From: Entomortierella parvispora
Lineage: Eukaryota; Mortierellomycota; Mortierellomycetes; Mortierellales; Mortierellaceae
NCBI GenBank assembly: GCA_963573315.1
Contig: OY752141.1
Span: 868,001-932,000, forward strand
DNA length: 64,000 bases
Direction: 5' to 3'
In this document: one piece after another, positions 10,132 through 22,300 of the stretch
How positions within the stretch are numbered: the stretch's first letter is position 1
Layout of the letters: each line of letters starts with the position of its first letter
Position numbers and translations under genes: made by a program
The notes under the pieces: generated by a model
What the model was told of the DNA's origin: nothing
Databases searched by the model: none
Seen by the model: the letters and a program-made list of their open reading frames with translations, nothing else

Positions 10132-13100
10132 CTAGTTCTCATCCTTGCTGGTGTGCTCAGCTTCCGCATCCACATCCATGGCCTCAAAGTTCTCCTTGGC
10201 TTGATCGTCTGTGGTCTCTGAAGCCTCAGTAGTCTGTTGTGCTTGTCCTTGATGAGGAACTCCAAGACTGGCGAGATAGGCCTGCTGTTGTTGAAGAGCA
10301 TACCGTTGCTGCTCCTTCTGAAGTCCAAAGACATACTCGCCGATTTGAGCCACACCCTGGATCTCCGAGTAGCTCTTTCTCTCTTTGTCCTTGGCCTCCT
10401 GCGCCTTCTTCTTCTCTTCCAGTGCAGCCTTCTTGGCCTCCTTGTCCTTCTTGGATGGCTTCTTTCCCTTGGTCTTGGGCTTTGACTCATCTTCGCCCTC
10501 GTCTTCCTCCGATTCAGAGTCTCTATCCACCTTTGCGGTTTCGGCCAGGGTTCGTCGATTCTCATCCATGAATCGTTCTCCGCGCTTCAACCAGAGCTTT
10601 GTAGGGCGCTTCAGCAACTGTCTGAAAGCAGGCTCAAGTTCATGGCAGTTTTCAAAGAGTTTTTGACGACCAAAGATGTACAGACCCAAGCGAGCACGAG
10701 ACAAGGCTACAATCAAACGACGCACATCACGGACGTGACCCACTGTCTTTGTTCTGACCAGCGACAAGAGGATATCTAATTATAAAAAAAATTGCCCAAC
10801 AACATTAGAACAAAAGTTCTCAGATCAGCTATTTGAATACGAAAGGACAGAATACTTACAGTCGTTTTGTTGACCCTGATACTTGTCCACGGTTGTCACT
10901 GCTGCTGGTCGACCGAAAATAGGGTTCCAGCTACAGCGTTGCTTGAGTACATCTCGGATCAAATCTTTCTGACCATTATAGGTCGTCAAGATTGTAATCT
11001 TTTCCGGTGGGTATCCCAACAAGACCATATACTGGTACACAGCCACAATGTACTCGGCTTCACCCAAGTTTTGAATAAAGTGTGGACGAGGCGCCGTCTC
11101 GCCCTTGCCATTGAAATTCTCCACATTGACAAACTGAAAGTCGAATTTAAATCCTGGGTTCGCATACTTGAATTCTTCGCGTTCCAAAACATTTGGAAGG
11201 TCGCCTAGTTCCTTGTAGCGCCACTTGTACAAGTCTGCCATGTCAGATCGAGCACGACCTTGTGCATCCAACTGAACGGTAGGCACGCCCAAGCGGACGA
11301 ATCGTGTAAACATACTCTGCTCCATATTGCCGTACTGCTGGAATGCCGTGTTTTTAACCACAGGGGGTAATTGGTTATGGTCTCCAATCAGGACTACACG
11401 CTTCAATCGATTAACGCCATCCTCTGGTTCTTGCAGCAACATGGGGATAAAGGTTTCCACCTCCAGGATCTGAGCAGCTTCTTCCATCACAATGTTGTCA
11501 TACTTGAATCCCAGCTTCACAAGCTCACGTCTCTTCAATGCGGCATGTGTGCAGGTCATGGCAATGATTTTTGCCTCCTTTGTCAACAAGTAGTTTGCCC
11601 GATCATAGCTCGTCCGGAGCAATTCGAAGGCGGAAACCTCTTCAAGCTGTTCAAAAAGCTTCTTCAGATGACGGAAGCAACCGCGGGCCACCTCAAAAGC
11701 ATCCTCTGCTGTGGAACACCCAGAGAAAAGGGGAAGAGGTGCATTGCTGAAAAACAGGTGGAAGGGGAAGGTTGTTTGAATCTCCTCGATGCTGGTCGAA
11801 TCCTGAACTTGACGCTCGTATTTTTCCCAGATCGGGATGACGTGGTAAGAGTTGAAGTAGCCAGCTGTCTCGCAAGTCGATCCATGTTCGCCACCAATCT
11901 CCAATGATTGAGCTAGACGATCCACCTCAGCCAAGAGGTTTACACGCTTCTCCAGGAAAGAGGTGACACGACCATATTTGCTAAAGCTCAATTCGGTGTT
12001 CAGCTCCTCTTCTCCGTGACCCAGACGAAGCAAGTGACGCTCATCCACATCCAGAGCAATAATCTTCTCAAAGAGTTGATTCAGGGCTTGGTTGGAATGC
12101 GTGACCAAGAGTGTGTGCTGGTTTGGAAAATTGTTGTAGAGATTGGCGATAATCTGCACAGCAACGTCAGTCTTTCCGGTTCCGGGGGGTCCAACCACCA
12201 TTGTTAAGCCTGGATTCGTTCCTGCCTTGATGGCCTCCACCTGAGTGGGCGTGAATCGGATCTGATTCTTGTTTGGGATATCCTCGGGGTAAGGTCCCAT
12301 GTTTGGGGTGGAGTAGGTGCTGACAACAAGCTCGTCCTGTGCCTGATCCTCGCTTTGGGTCTTGCCCTTGCCCTTGCTGGCCTTGTCGGCCCCCTTCTTT
12401 TTCTTTGATCCAGAGGCAGATTCCTCAGGAGTGTCGGGGAATCGGACCACAAATGGAGCAGCTAATGACTCTTCATCGCCCTCCTTGGACTTGATGTTCA
12501 TTCCAGGGAAAGCAGACTTGAGGTGATCCAAATCCAGGAATGTGTCACGGAAATCAATCTCTCGGATTTGTTTCTTGAGCTGAGAGTAATGTGCGCTGTT
12601 TGGGTTTCCATATCCTAAAAACACGTCATGCAGCCAATCGGGGATCATGAGATCGTTCTGCATCAGGTCTCGGATAGTTTCCAACACTGGCTTAAAGTTG
12701 TTTTCCTCTGGCTTTCGACGGAGAACGATGTTGAAGGTCTGGTAGATATCCTGCCCCCCATTTTTCTTGGTGGCCTCCTGGTCAAGCTTGAATTGATTGG
12801 GATCAAGTGCCACCCGGAAGGTGCGCGTGTTTCCAGTTCGATGTTCCTGGATCATCTGAGGGTCACTCTTCTTGTAATCAAAAGGTTTTCCGTTGGGACC
12901 AATAACACTGAGAACCTCACAGCCTCGGACATACTTGAGGCCATAGTGCTTTCTGAACGATCCCTTTCCATCCCACTCTTCGTCCATACGATCGTGTGCT
13001 TCAATCGTGAGCAAGAATAGAATATCATGCTCACGAATTGCCTCCCACTCTGCCTGAATAGCGTCAGTGTACTTTCTGACGTTGAATGTGACATCAGCAG

Positions 13101-15372
13101 TAACCTTTGACAAACGATCCTCTCCAAGGTTAGGCTTGCCGAGTTCCACCATTCTAAGAAAGTATAATTGGAAAAAAAATTAGTGTCAAAGTCCATTTTT
13201 TGACCCAATACATGAAATGAAATTTGGCTAGCCAAAGGAAACGTTCATACTTGAAAAAACTGATGGGAGCAGCAACTCTGGACCATCCAGAGAAAGCAGT
13301 CGAGCCCTCGTTGGACGCAGGTCGTGGACCAAGACGCCTGACGGCATCCTCGATATCCTGGCGGATCTCATAGTTGCTTTCCAGGCGGAAGAGGTTAAAG
13401 TTGCGCAATAGATAATCGTGAAGCGTCAAGAACTGGAGGTTCAATTTTGGCAGTGCCAGAGGTCGGTCAGTGTTGTACATCTCCTCCTGCACAGCGGCAT
13501 CCTCGAAAAGTGCAGTTTCATCAGGGTAGAGTGGCAAGGAGTTGATGCGATCGATTTGACTGTGACGCTTCTCAAACCGGGCCAAAAGCACCTCTTTGAG
13601 AATATGCTGTGAGTGCTGCTGGGAAGGGTTTGAAATGTCCGAAGTCCTGATATTAAGCAGGTCGCAGAGGTGAACGAGATTCTCCATGCTTAATTGATTA
13701 AAATGTGTGGTGAGCGCTTCCCGTGTTTCGATTGACCGATGGTTTGTCATGGCCAAGTCCAAAAGTTCGTCCTTAAAGTGTGTAAATGCAATACGCTAGT
13801 AGGCCAGAGTATAAAAAAAAAGCTTTAGCCAAGATAGTAAAATACATACTGTAGATTCGATCATTCAAAACAAAACACACCTGAAGTTTTGTCAGCTTTG
13901 AGGCATGGATATCAATCATCTCCTCCTTTGTGAGTGCAAGACCCGTGTGCCCGTTAATTTCGAATCCAGTGTAAAAGACAAGAATATCCAAAAGTTGAGA
14001 AAAGAGAGTGCCCGAGACTTTATCGTTTGCCAGTGTCGACAACTTGCACAATGTGACGATTTGATGGTCCTCCAGCAGAGTGTTGAAGAAACGTCTCGTG
14101 GGCAACTGTGCTTCCAGATCGATGAGGAACTCCAAGAATCGTTCACAGTAAGCGATTTTATCTATTGAATGGGAGATCGTTATAGTTATCTTCTGATACG
14201 CCATCTGTAAATATGTGGCTCATATGTGGCGCCCATTACCTTGATCGCCACTTGATGACTCCAAGATGCGGATAAAGTTCTTCATCATCTCGCTGAGCCA
14301 GACTCTCTCGAATATTGACTTTTCCTGTTGACTCGATTCTAAGGATTACAGCGGGACTTATTAGTCCTCACATACTCACTCCAAGCGCCGAATTAGAGTT
14401 GAACGCCCATGGGTATTACCTGAAGCATCAAACTTCTTTTCAAAGTGCTTCCAAAACTTCACCAGCTGAGGGTACTCCTTGAACTCAACCTCGCGGACTG
14501 CTGGCGAGACTAGACAATGCCACGTTGAGAGAGAAACCAATCTAGGCGAGCCGAAATGAAAATCATTAGAATCGCCGGTAACTGTCAAAGACTTTGCGTG
14601 TATCCTCAGCAACATCCAGATCGGCCTGTACCTCATGCACTCCGATCTGATCAACACGTTCTCAAGACTTTGGAAGCAATTGATCATAAAGACCAAGAGA
14701 TAACGCTTCATTCTAAGGTTGATCTCCTCGGAATCCTGTACACAGAGTCGTAAAATAGCTTCGAACAAGGCTGGGAAATGTTCTGGGGACTCTTCGAAAG
14801 CGCCTATGATTGTGACAAGTATGTGAGCTTTCTGGATCGCATCTGTTGTGAAAGACTTTGATATATCGCCACCAAACCTACCCCATGCTGGGACTCTGCT
14901 CCTGAACTTTTCGTTTACCATCAATACGATGGATAGAATATATGTTGTCGAGGAGCGATCTGGTTCATAATGCCTCCAGAGATACTAATGGGACAAAAGA
15001 GTACTGTCAACAAAGATGAACCATGAGGAGGGAGCGTATCAAAGAGATGCGCCCATGCAGCAGATCGAGAGGCGTCACGGATATGCAGCAGACTTCAAGG
15101 ACCCTTCCTACCTTCTCCAAGTATTGACCGACCTCCAAGAGCGTTAACTTTTGGACACTGAAGTCGCTCTTGAGCAGCTCGTCCTGGAAAACACGATCGA
15201 GAATGGCGGCATCAAACTCTGGCTCACGATCGCCAGACCACAAGTCTGTGAATTCGGCGACCGAGTCATTCTGCATGTCCTTGACAGTGGGACGGTATGC
15301 GCCATGTTGTGTCTGGGGTACGACCTTTGCCTGATCGGCATCGCCTGCGGGCTGAGCTTCTTCTGGCTGCAT
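10132..15372 (-). CDS. AQR: RNA helicase aquarius (intron-binding spliceosomal protein)
   Basis: Nine exons: 15372-15112, 14984-14882, 14803-14632, 14541-14420, 14338-14240, 14161-13881, 13795-13251, 13153-10860, 10775-10132. Phases agree and give 1506 residues, near the usual aquarius length. The N-terminal helical region carries family blocks ([48 protein letters not shown]). The SF1 helicase core has Walker [10 protein letters not shown] near residue 848, a motif II region reading [13 protein letters not shown], and [12 protein letters not shown] plus [10 protein letters not shown] and [13 protein letters not shown] motifs. The tail is Lys/Glu-rich. Aquarius binds the intron upstream of the branch site and links splicing to other RNP assembly. 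The acceptor at 14162 was chosen because it alone restores phase. The ATG at 15372 is preferred; an upstream in-frame ATG at 15612 exists. Confidence 0.93.
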
Positions 15373-16230
15373 AGGTCCTTGTGTCTGTGGATGGATGCGG
15401 TCTTGGGCTGATCCGGTGCGGAGGATGGAAGCAGGCCAGAGAATGGGGTGGTGTCGGGAGTCTGCGTTGGCGCTCAATCCTTTGTTCGCAAGGGGGCCGA
15501 GAGAATGTCGAGTCGAGGCGAGGCGAGGCGAGGAGTGAATGAACTGAGGGAGTGAGAGCGTGCCTGTGTTGCATGGGAGGCGATGAGGGGAGGTGTTGTG
15601 CACACAGCCCATGCGATGGAGATGTTATGCGGTGATGTAGCAGATAGTCACGTGAGATTTTCATAGGGCGGACCTGGCGCCGGGAAAAGGGAGCGGAGGA
15701 TTCGAACGCGTGAAGGAAAGAGTCGCTTGTCGGCATGTGGACGCGACACGAGGGAACAAGGAGCATATGAGGAGAGAGGGAGACGGAGAGGGAGGGAACC
15801 AGAGAAAAAAGACTGACTGCCGGAGAGAGAGGAAAGAGAGACAGAAAGAACCCCACGGTCCCACGCACATGCACAAGCACACTCGCACAGGGTGTGGGAT
15901 CGTGTCCCTGTCCTCGACGCAGTCGCAGCATATCAGCACAGGGGGGAGGAAGAGAAGGAGAAGGAGGATATGCGTGTGTTGCATGTGTGTGTGTGTGAAT
16001 CTGTGTGTGTATTGTATCTATCTGAAGGTGAAGGTGTGTGGCAAACACACCCACAGTATGCTTTGCTTTGCCTGCTTTGCTCTTTTTGTTCCAGCACATG
16101 CACCGAAATAGCATCCTTCGGTTACATTCCGCTGTTCCATGCATCCTCACAGTCTCCATACTCTTCCATTCATCCCTCCTTCCGTCCTTCATTCTCTTCA
16201 TTCTTCTCCTCCAACCGCAATTCTTCAACC
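15373..16230. promoter_or_regulatory. Divergent promoter between AQR and the RRM gene
   Basis: An 858-bp spacer with purine-rich (GAGAGGGAGACGG-like) and GT/CA-rich stretches, ending in a pyrimidine-rich leader before the ATG at 16231. Long open frames on both strands here are low-complexity and were not accepted as genes. Confidence 0.5.
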
Positions 16231-19200
16231 ATGGTGCGTGGACAACTTTCCAAGAATAAGCCGCACGCGGGTACTCAAGGCTCTTCCCGGCTAGCGCAGG
16301 CAAGCAAGGATACTTTACCCCTGACAAATTCCTCCTCTTCCTCCTCCTCCCGTTCCTCATCAGAGAATATGGCCAAGCGTCAACCTCACCTGATAAAGCC
16401 GACAGAAGAAGCAGGTCTGACCTTGGCGACGAGCGTTCTTGTCCCCCGGGCTCTAGACCATGCGCCGGATCCTCGCCTTAATCTCTATGTCAAAGGCTTG
16501 CCACCAAACACTACATCCACAGGCCTGTTCGACAAGTTCAAACCGTAAGTTCTCAATTCCGATTGTCGACATGCTCTGTAGCTTCTTGCTTGCCTCCAAC
16601 CTCAACTTGTCTTATTCGCACTAGGTATGGCAATATCCTATCATGCAAAGTTATTGTAGACTACAACACTGGACTCTGTAAAGGAGGCTTTGTTCTGTTC
16701 GACTCCCAGGAGAGCTGCGCCGAGGCGCGTAGGGATCTGACTCGGCAGGGGTTATATGTTGCAGTAGCTCATGACTCTGTCTCATTAAGGAGTCTTCACT
16801 ATGAAGAATCGATCCCAGCCACTGTGAAGCCCTTGGTGCCAGAGGCAAGTAACAAAGGGGCAACATTGCGATCCTAAAAGATTGCCAATAACAGACGGAT
16901 TGCTGATGTGCCTATTCACAGCTGGATGATAGCGCAGCGTTCCCAGGACTACCTTCAAGCAAGCAAAATCATAAAAAGTCCCCGACTCTGAACCCATCAT
17001 CATCAACCGCCCCCGCACCATCGCCGCCATTACCAAAAACCTCGATAGCTAAAGAGCTTCGTTCGAAATGGGATAGTCCACCATTGCCAGTGTCGGCCGA
17101 CGTTCACGCCTCTACATCCTTGGAAAAAGAGACCGTTTCTTCTGACGATGATGAGCCTGCTTCCGACACATCGTTCACGCTTGGACACTCCTTTCTTGAC
17201 TTTGATAGTGGCTTTATTGGAACCCACCAAAAACTCTTGTCAGACGAGTACAATATGACAGGAGGACTACATCGTCAACATTCCTTTCTCGAACCAAAAA
17301 CAATCTACTCCAGCGTAAACGATATTGATAAATATATGGTAGGTTGGACAAGAAAGCCTCTAGATGCGAAATGTTTGGCCTGCCATGTCTGATGTCTGAC
17401 GCTGTATTCCATGAAACGATAGAATGCATTGGAGCTATCCAACTGCGCGTCCATTGCTCCACAGATATCTAGTAACACCGAGCCTCGCTCTGGATTCTCT
17501 CACGCGCCTCATATAACCAGTACAATGATCGATGAGTTCATGAGCGAGGAAAGACAAAGTCAACGTTCATCCGTGAAATTTGAAGATTTCCCCGAACACG
17601 TCCGCTATCTGGATCTGTTTTATTTGTTTGCACAGTAAGACGCAATTTTCATTGGAAATTGGGAAGATATGGTAGGTTCACTGGAAGCTAACCGCAATGA
17701 CTGATTACTATAGATATGGACCTCTGGTCTTGAGTTCCGTTGATATTCGCAACATCAACGAGCTCTGCCCTAGGATGGGGGTAGTCAGCTTTGAGTCTCA
17801 TCGTGACGCAGAGTTCGCTGTGTGTGCTCTGTCGAATGAAGGGTACCGGGTTTCGCATGTCGAGTCTGGTGTCGCTTGCCAAAGCGGACCTATGATCGAT
17901 GACCAACTTTATCACCAGTACTATCAACAGCACCAGGAAATGATGCAGCTTCCACGCAATGGATATGTATCTCCAATGGACTCTACTGGATTGGCCTCAT
18001 CTTTGGCAAACCTCAATGCAGTGACTCCTCCAAATTCGTATGGGAAAGAAGACGACAACACCTGGGACATTCCTGCACCTGAATACGTTGCTTCTTACAG
18101 TGTCACAAAAGGACCGCCTCCTGGCTTTGAAGATGGGAAAATCGCACTATTGACTGGGCAGGAAAAACTCTCGATGCTGGGCGTATCGCCCTTGTCCGTC
18201 TCACTATCACCTTCGTCATCGATTGCCTCATATGGTGCGACGGATGATGTAGCCGATACTACACCCCATTCTCCTCTTCCAATCAACGACCAGGAACCGA
18301 CTGATTCGATTGCAGACGATACAAAGTCTGTTGAACCTGAGACTCTTGCCCGGACAGTCAAACCTGGTATTTCATACTCTGCCATGGTGAGAATTCCAGC
18401 AAAGCCAAAGCCGGTCGCTGCTGAAGAGAAACATAGTAGCTTTCATGGTCATCCCCCGAGTGAGGATCTAAAGAGACGCGGGAACACAAATAGGTCCTTG
18501 GACGAAAAGGAGTACAACCTCAACCTGTTCTTAAAAGACTTGGAGCCGACCATGAACGAGTTCAAGCTCTATGACATCTGCGTCAAGTAAGAAGAAAAAA
18601 CAAGCAGAGCTCAGCACATGGTGTTATAACCGTCAAACTCACCACATTCATTATATCGTACACTTCAGGTTTGGCCCCGTCATGTCCTGCCGTACTATCA
18701 CGACCCATCATGGCGTCTGTACGGGTTTGGGGTTTGTGATGTACATCCACAAGGAAAGTGTTGAGAGGGCCATCCTCGGGATGAAAGAGCTAGGATATCA
18801 TGCCGAGGTCGCTATTCAGTCTGCAACCAACAAATTGCGTTGCAAGGTCAGATCTGATACCTTGTTTTTGCAGAACATACCGCCGCAGATTAAGGAGAAC
18901 AAGGTGTGCCACGTTTGTTTCTGAAGCAACTGATGTCACGTCTTATCAAGCAACCAGGCAGTGTTAATACGATTCACCTCTTCCCATTCAGCTTCGAGAA
19001 CTATTCCGAACGTACCATATTGAGCACTGTAACATTCTTCGGGATCCAAGGACCGGAAAAGGGAAAGGAGTTGCATTCCTAAAGTAAGTCATCGGATAGA
19101 AGTTATGGTCGATGTTGAGTAAGGAGGTCAGAAGTGTTCCTCGAGCTAACTCTTTTCTTCAATCTTTGTCTTGCTCTCTGTTGGTTTTCTTGTAGGGTCA

Positions 19201-19304
19201 AGGATATGAATGTTGCAGATCGATTTATTGAGGAATACCATGGTCGCATCTTTGGCAAGGACTGGAAGTTGCCGCTGCAAGTCTCACCAGCAAAGGAGCA
19301 CTGA
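16231..19304 (+). CDS. Four-RRM RNA-binding protein
   Basis: Eight exons: 16231-16544, 16625-16844, 16922-17338, 17423-17634, 17714-18586, 18669-18903, 18992-19083, 19196-19304; 823 residues. RRM1 (about 82-155) begins LNLYVKGLPPNTT and has an RNP1-like KGGFVLFD, resembling RBMS/MSSP proteins. RRM2 (about 372-440) is divergent, RRM3 (about 655-730) has LNLFLKDL and GLGFVMYI, and RRM4 (about 742-815) has DTLFLQNIPP and KGVAFLK. The linkers are Ser/Pro-rich and probably disordered. Intron 2 has a GC donor (GAG|GCAAGT). RRMs 1-3 are each cut by a phase-2 intron at the same place. Single-stranded RNA binding and a post-transcriptional role are inferred; the target is unknown. Confidence 0.85.
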
Positions 19305-22300
19305 AGACGCTAGGAACCTCAAAAAACATGCAGTCACCTGATCAATAAAGTTTGGAAGCAGCCCACGCGACGCGAAATCTGATTCGAGGACACGTCTGCA
19401 AGCTTTGTAGGTCACGCGGACCAGAGGGTTCCAGAGGGCTGGAAATCAAGGAACAATGTTTGATTTCAAGACGAAAGTGATGGGGGTGGGTGAAGAACGC
19501 TTCCTTGTAGACCAAGTAGCCTACGTGCGTGTACCGGATGTACGTAAAGTACACCAACACGTACTCTACAAAGCCAAGGGTACTTTTAAAGTCGTCCCGT
19601 GGGCATGAAAGTCTAGCGAGTTTGTGTCAAGAAGGTGTTGATCAACAAAAGAAAAAAAAAAAAAAAAAAAAAGAGTATTTTTTGGTTGGGGGGACTGATT
19701 GTCCTGTTGTTTGGACAACGCAACGCTCAAACGACAGAGGTGCATTCTTGGGTGTTCTTTTGTGGCGGTGTGTTGATGGCGTGCGCGCACTTGTTGCAGA
19801 GTACAGTGTACACAAACACAACAACGTTACCACATGGTCCAATCGTTATCACTAATGCACATCTTGTCAGCAGATGGGCAACAAAGGACCCTGACCAACA
19901 AGAGTTAAACAGCCAAACTTGCCCTTGCACCATCTCGAATCTAACGCCCTAAACATAAAAAAAAAGGGATCATGATCATCAACAGCAGTATGGAAGGAAG
20001 TTTTGTTGTGGTGGTTGGGTGGTGTCACATCAAAAGAATTGAAGGGGTGGTAATTCATGAAAGGGTGACCCACAAAGCCACGCATGGTTAATGTCATCAA
20101 GTCTAGAAATGGCAATAAACGCAAAAAAAAACTCTCGCTACCCTTCCAGACCTTTGAAAAGTTCGATATGGATCCTGATCTTGAAGGGAACAAGTAAGAG
20201 ATATTTTCCAGAGGGAGGAGGAATGACGGGCGCGCCCACGATTGGGTCATTCTCACGATAATACGATAATCTCGCTTGAGTTCAATTGAGGAACAATTTC
20301 AAAAAAGGACAGATGAACCATAGAGGCGCCCTCCTGAAACCGGCTGAGAAAGCGCCGTTGAAATTGCCCATTTGCTTCCTCGCCTGGATCTGAGACACCC
20401 TCGTCCACGTCCACAGAGCAAGAGTGAGGGGCAGGTTCATCATGTTCATGCGATTCGTGTGTGTGCCCTTCCTCCCAACATACGTGGACAATTGCTACAG
20501 AGGGAAACGGACGCGTCCGTTCAAAAAAAGGCTCTCATTTTCCCCCTCTTTCTCTCTCTCTTTCCTCTTGACACATCCTGCACCAAAAAAACAGTTCTTT
20601 TGTCATTGCTCTCACAAAAAGAAAAAAAGACATCATCTCAACCTGCCTGCTCGTGTCTCCTCCGTAAGTCTATAATCTCGTGGCAAGGCGTCCGTCGTCA
20701 TTGAGCATGTCTAGCCTTGCTCCTTCTCCCCCTTTTCCCCTGTTACTTCTATTCCCTTCACTTTCCTTCCCCCCTCTTCTCTATACCGCTTTCTTAGAGA
20801 GAACAAGAATGATGTTTTGTGGGATAGAAAAAAAAAGAGGCGATCGAGGGCTGGCTGGCTGGCCGGGTGGACAGACAGTAAACAACAAAAAAAAAGGGCC
20901 AACGAAAAAGGGCCAACGAAAAAGACCCATGTGGGATGAGTGTGGTGTGAGGATAGGGGTTTGTCGAGTTTCTGGTGGATCGCTCTCTCTCTCTCTCCCT
21001 CCAGCCATCACTTTTTTTTTTTAAAAAAAAAACAAATATGCACAGACAGGCAGACAAACAACGGCCTTCAGCCCCGTTCTGTTCGATGGAAGGAGAACAA
21101 GCGCGCCATTTTTTTTTTTGTTGTCGAGGTTGTTTCGTTCGACCTTGGAGGGCTTTTTTTTGTTAATGCAACCCTTGGACAAGCCCTATTTTTTTCGGGT
21201 TTGTCAGTTGTTTGCCCTATTTATTTGTTTGTTTGTTTTGTCTGACATCTCGTGAGTAGTTTTCTGATGTTGCCTGAAAGGGCACCAGAACAAGAATTCA
21301 GCGCCAATTTATTTTCCTTTGGTTGGTTGGTTGGTTCGAGGAGAGGGGGTACAAATCCAACAGGGCGAAATAGAGCGGGCTCGGATAGCAAAAAAGAAAA
21401 AAAAAGTCCCTCTTCCTCAATCCAACAGTCAAAATAATCCAGGCGTTCGTGTTCGTCATATTGTTCTGTGTTTGAGCGAGCGGTGCTCATGCTCAAGAAT
21501 GTTTTTGGGGGGGGGAGGAAAACCTCCTCTCGTAATTTATGGTGATCGGATGAAGAGCAGCAAAAATAATAATTATTATGGAGGAGCAAAAGGCGCGAGG
21601 GCCTCCTCCACTAATGGCGAAATAGTGAGCAATACAATAACGGAGAACCCCTGGTGGCCTCCCAATGGCAAAAAAAACAGGGCATTGACGAGCAAGACGA
21701 TAGTCTTGTTGGTCAGGCAGGGGTACGGCAAGGGAGAGGGGGAGCAGGAGAGGGATGGAGGGAAGGGGAAGAAGAGGAGGAGGGGGTAGGACAGAACAGG
21801 AGAAGAGTCGGGTCAGGTCAGGTTGGGCTGAGAGAAGTGCATGAACGAATGAGCTGGGGTGGTGGGTTGGGGGAGCAATCACAACACAGCAAAATGCACT
21901 TGTCATCACATCCATGGGTCTTGTACTATTTTGGCAAAGAGCAAAGGGTTTCTTTATTTCAAGAGCAGTAGTCGTGTCCGTTTGAGCTTGCTCGAGCGAA
22001 CAGATGCACCACATACTTTGGAGCCAGCCCCTCCTCCTTCCTCTGCAGTCCTCTACCGCCAATGCCCTATGGTAGCCACCACCATCCCATCCTCTTTCTT
22101 TTTGCTCCTTTATTGCGCAATGCGGGTGATGTTCATCCGCACAACCACCAAGGGACGAAGAGAGAAAACAATGGATGTCAGGAGGGATTGTGTGAGAGGA
22201 GGAGAAAGGTCATTTAATGGCGGCAGGGGAGACGAGGGGAGGCAACAGCGTTCAACAGGGGGGGTGGACACATTGACATCCACCCATCCACACACACACA

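Noticed and set aside
14070-14220. An extra AQR exon segment beginning at the ATG near 14204 ([16 protein letters not shown])
   Set aside because: It does not match phase with the preceding exon; the acceptor at 14162 does and joins directly to the conserved DKIAYCERF block.
15266-16360. 364-codon minus-strand frame across the AQR/RRM promoter
   Set aside because: Its composition is His/Pro/Ser/Thr low complexity from GT- and GA-rich DNA; the AQR start region overlaps it in another frame with clear homology.
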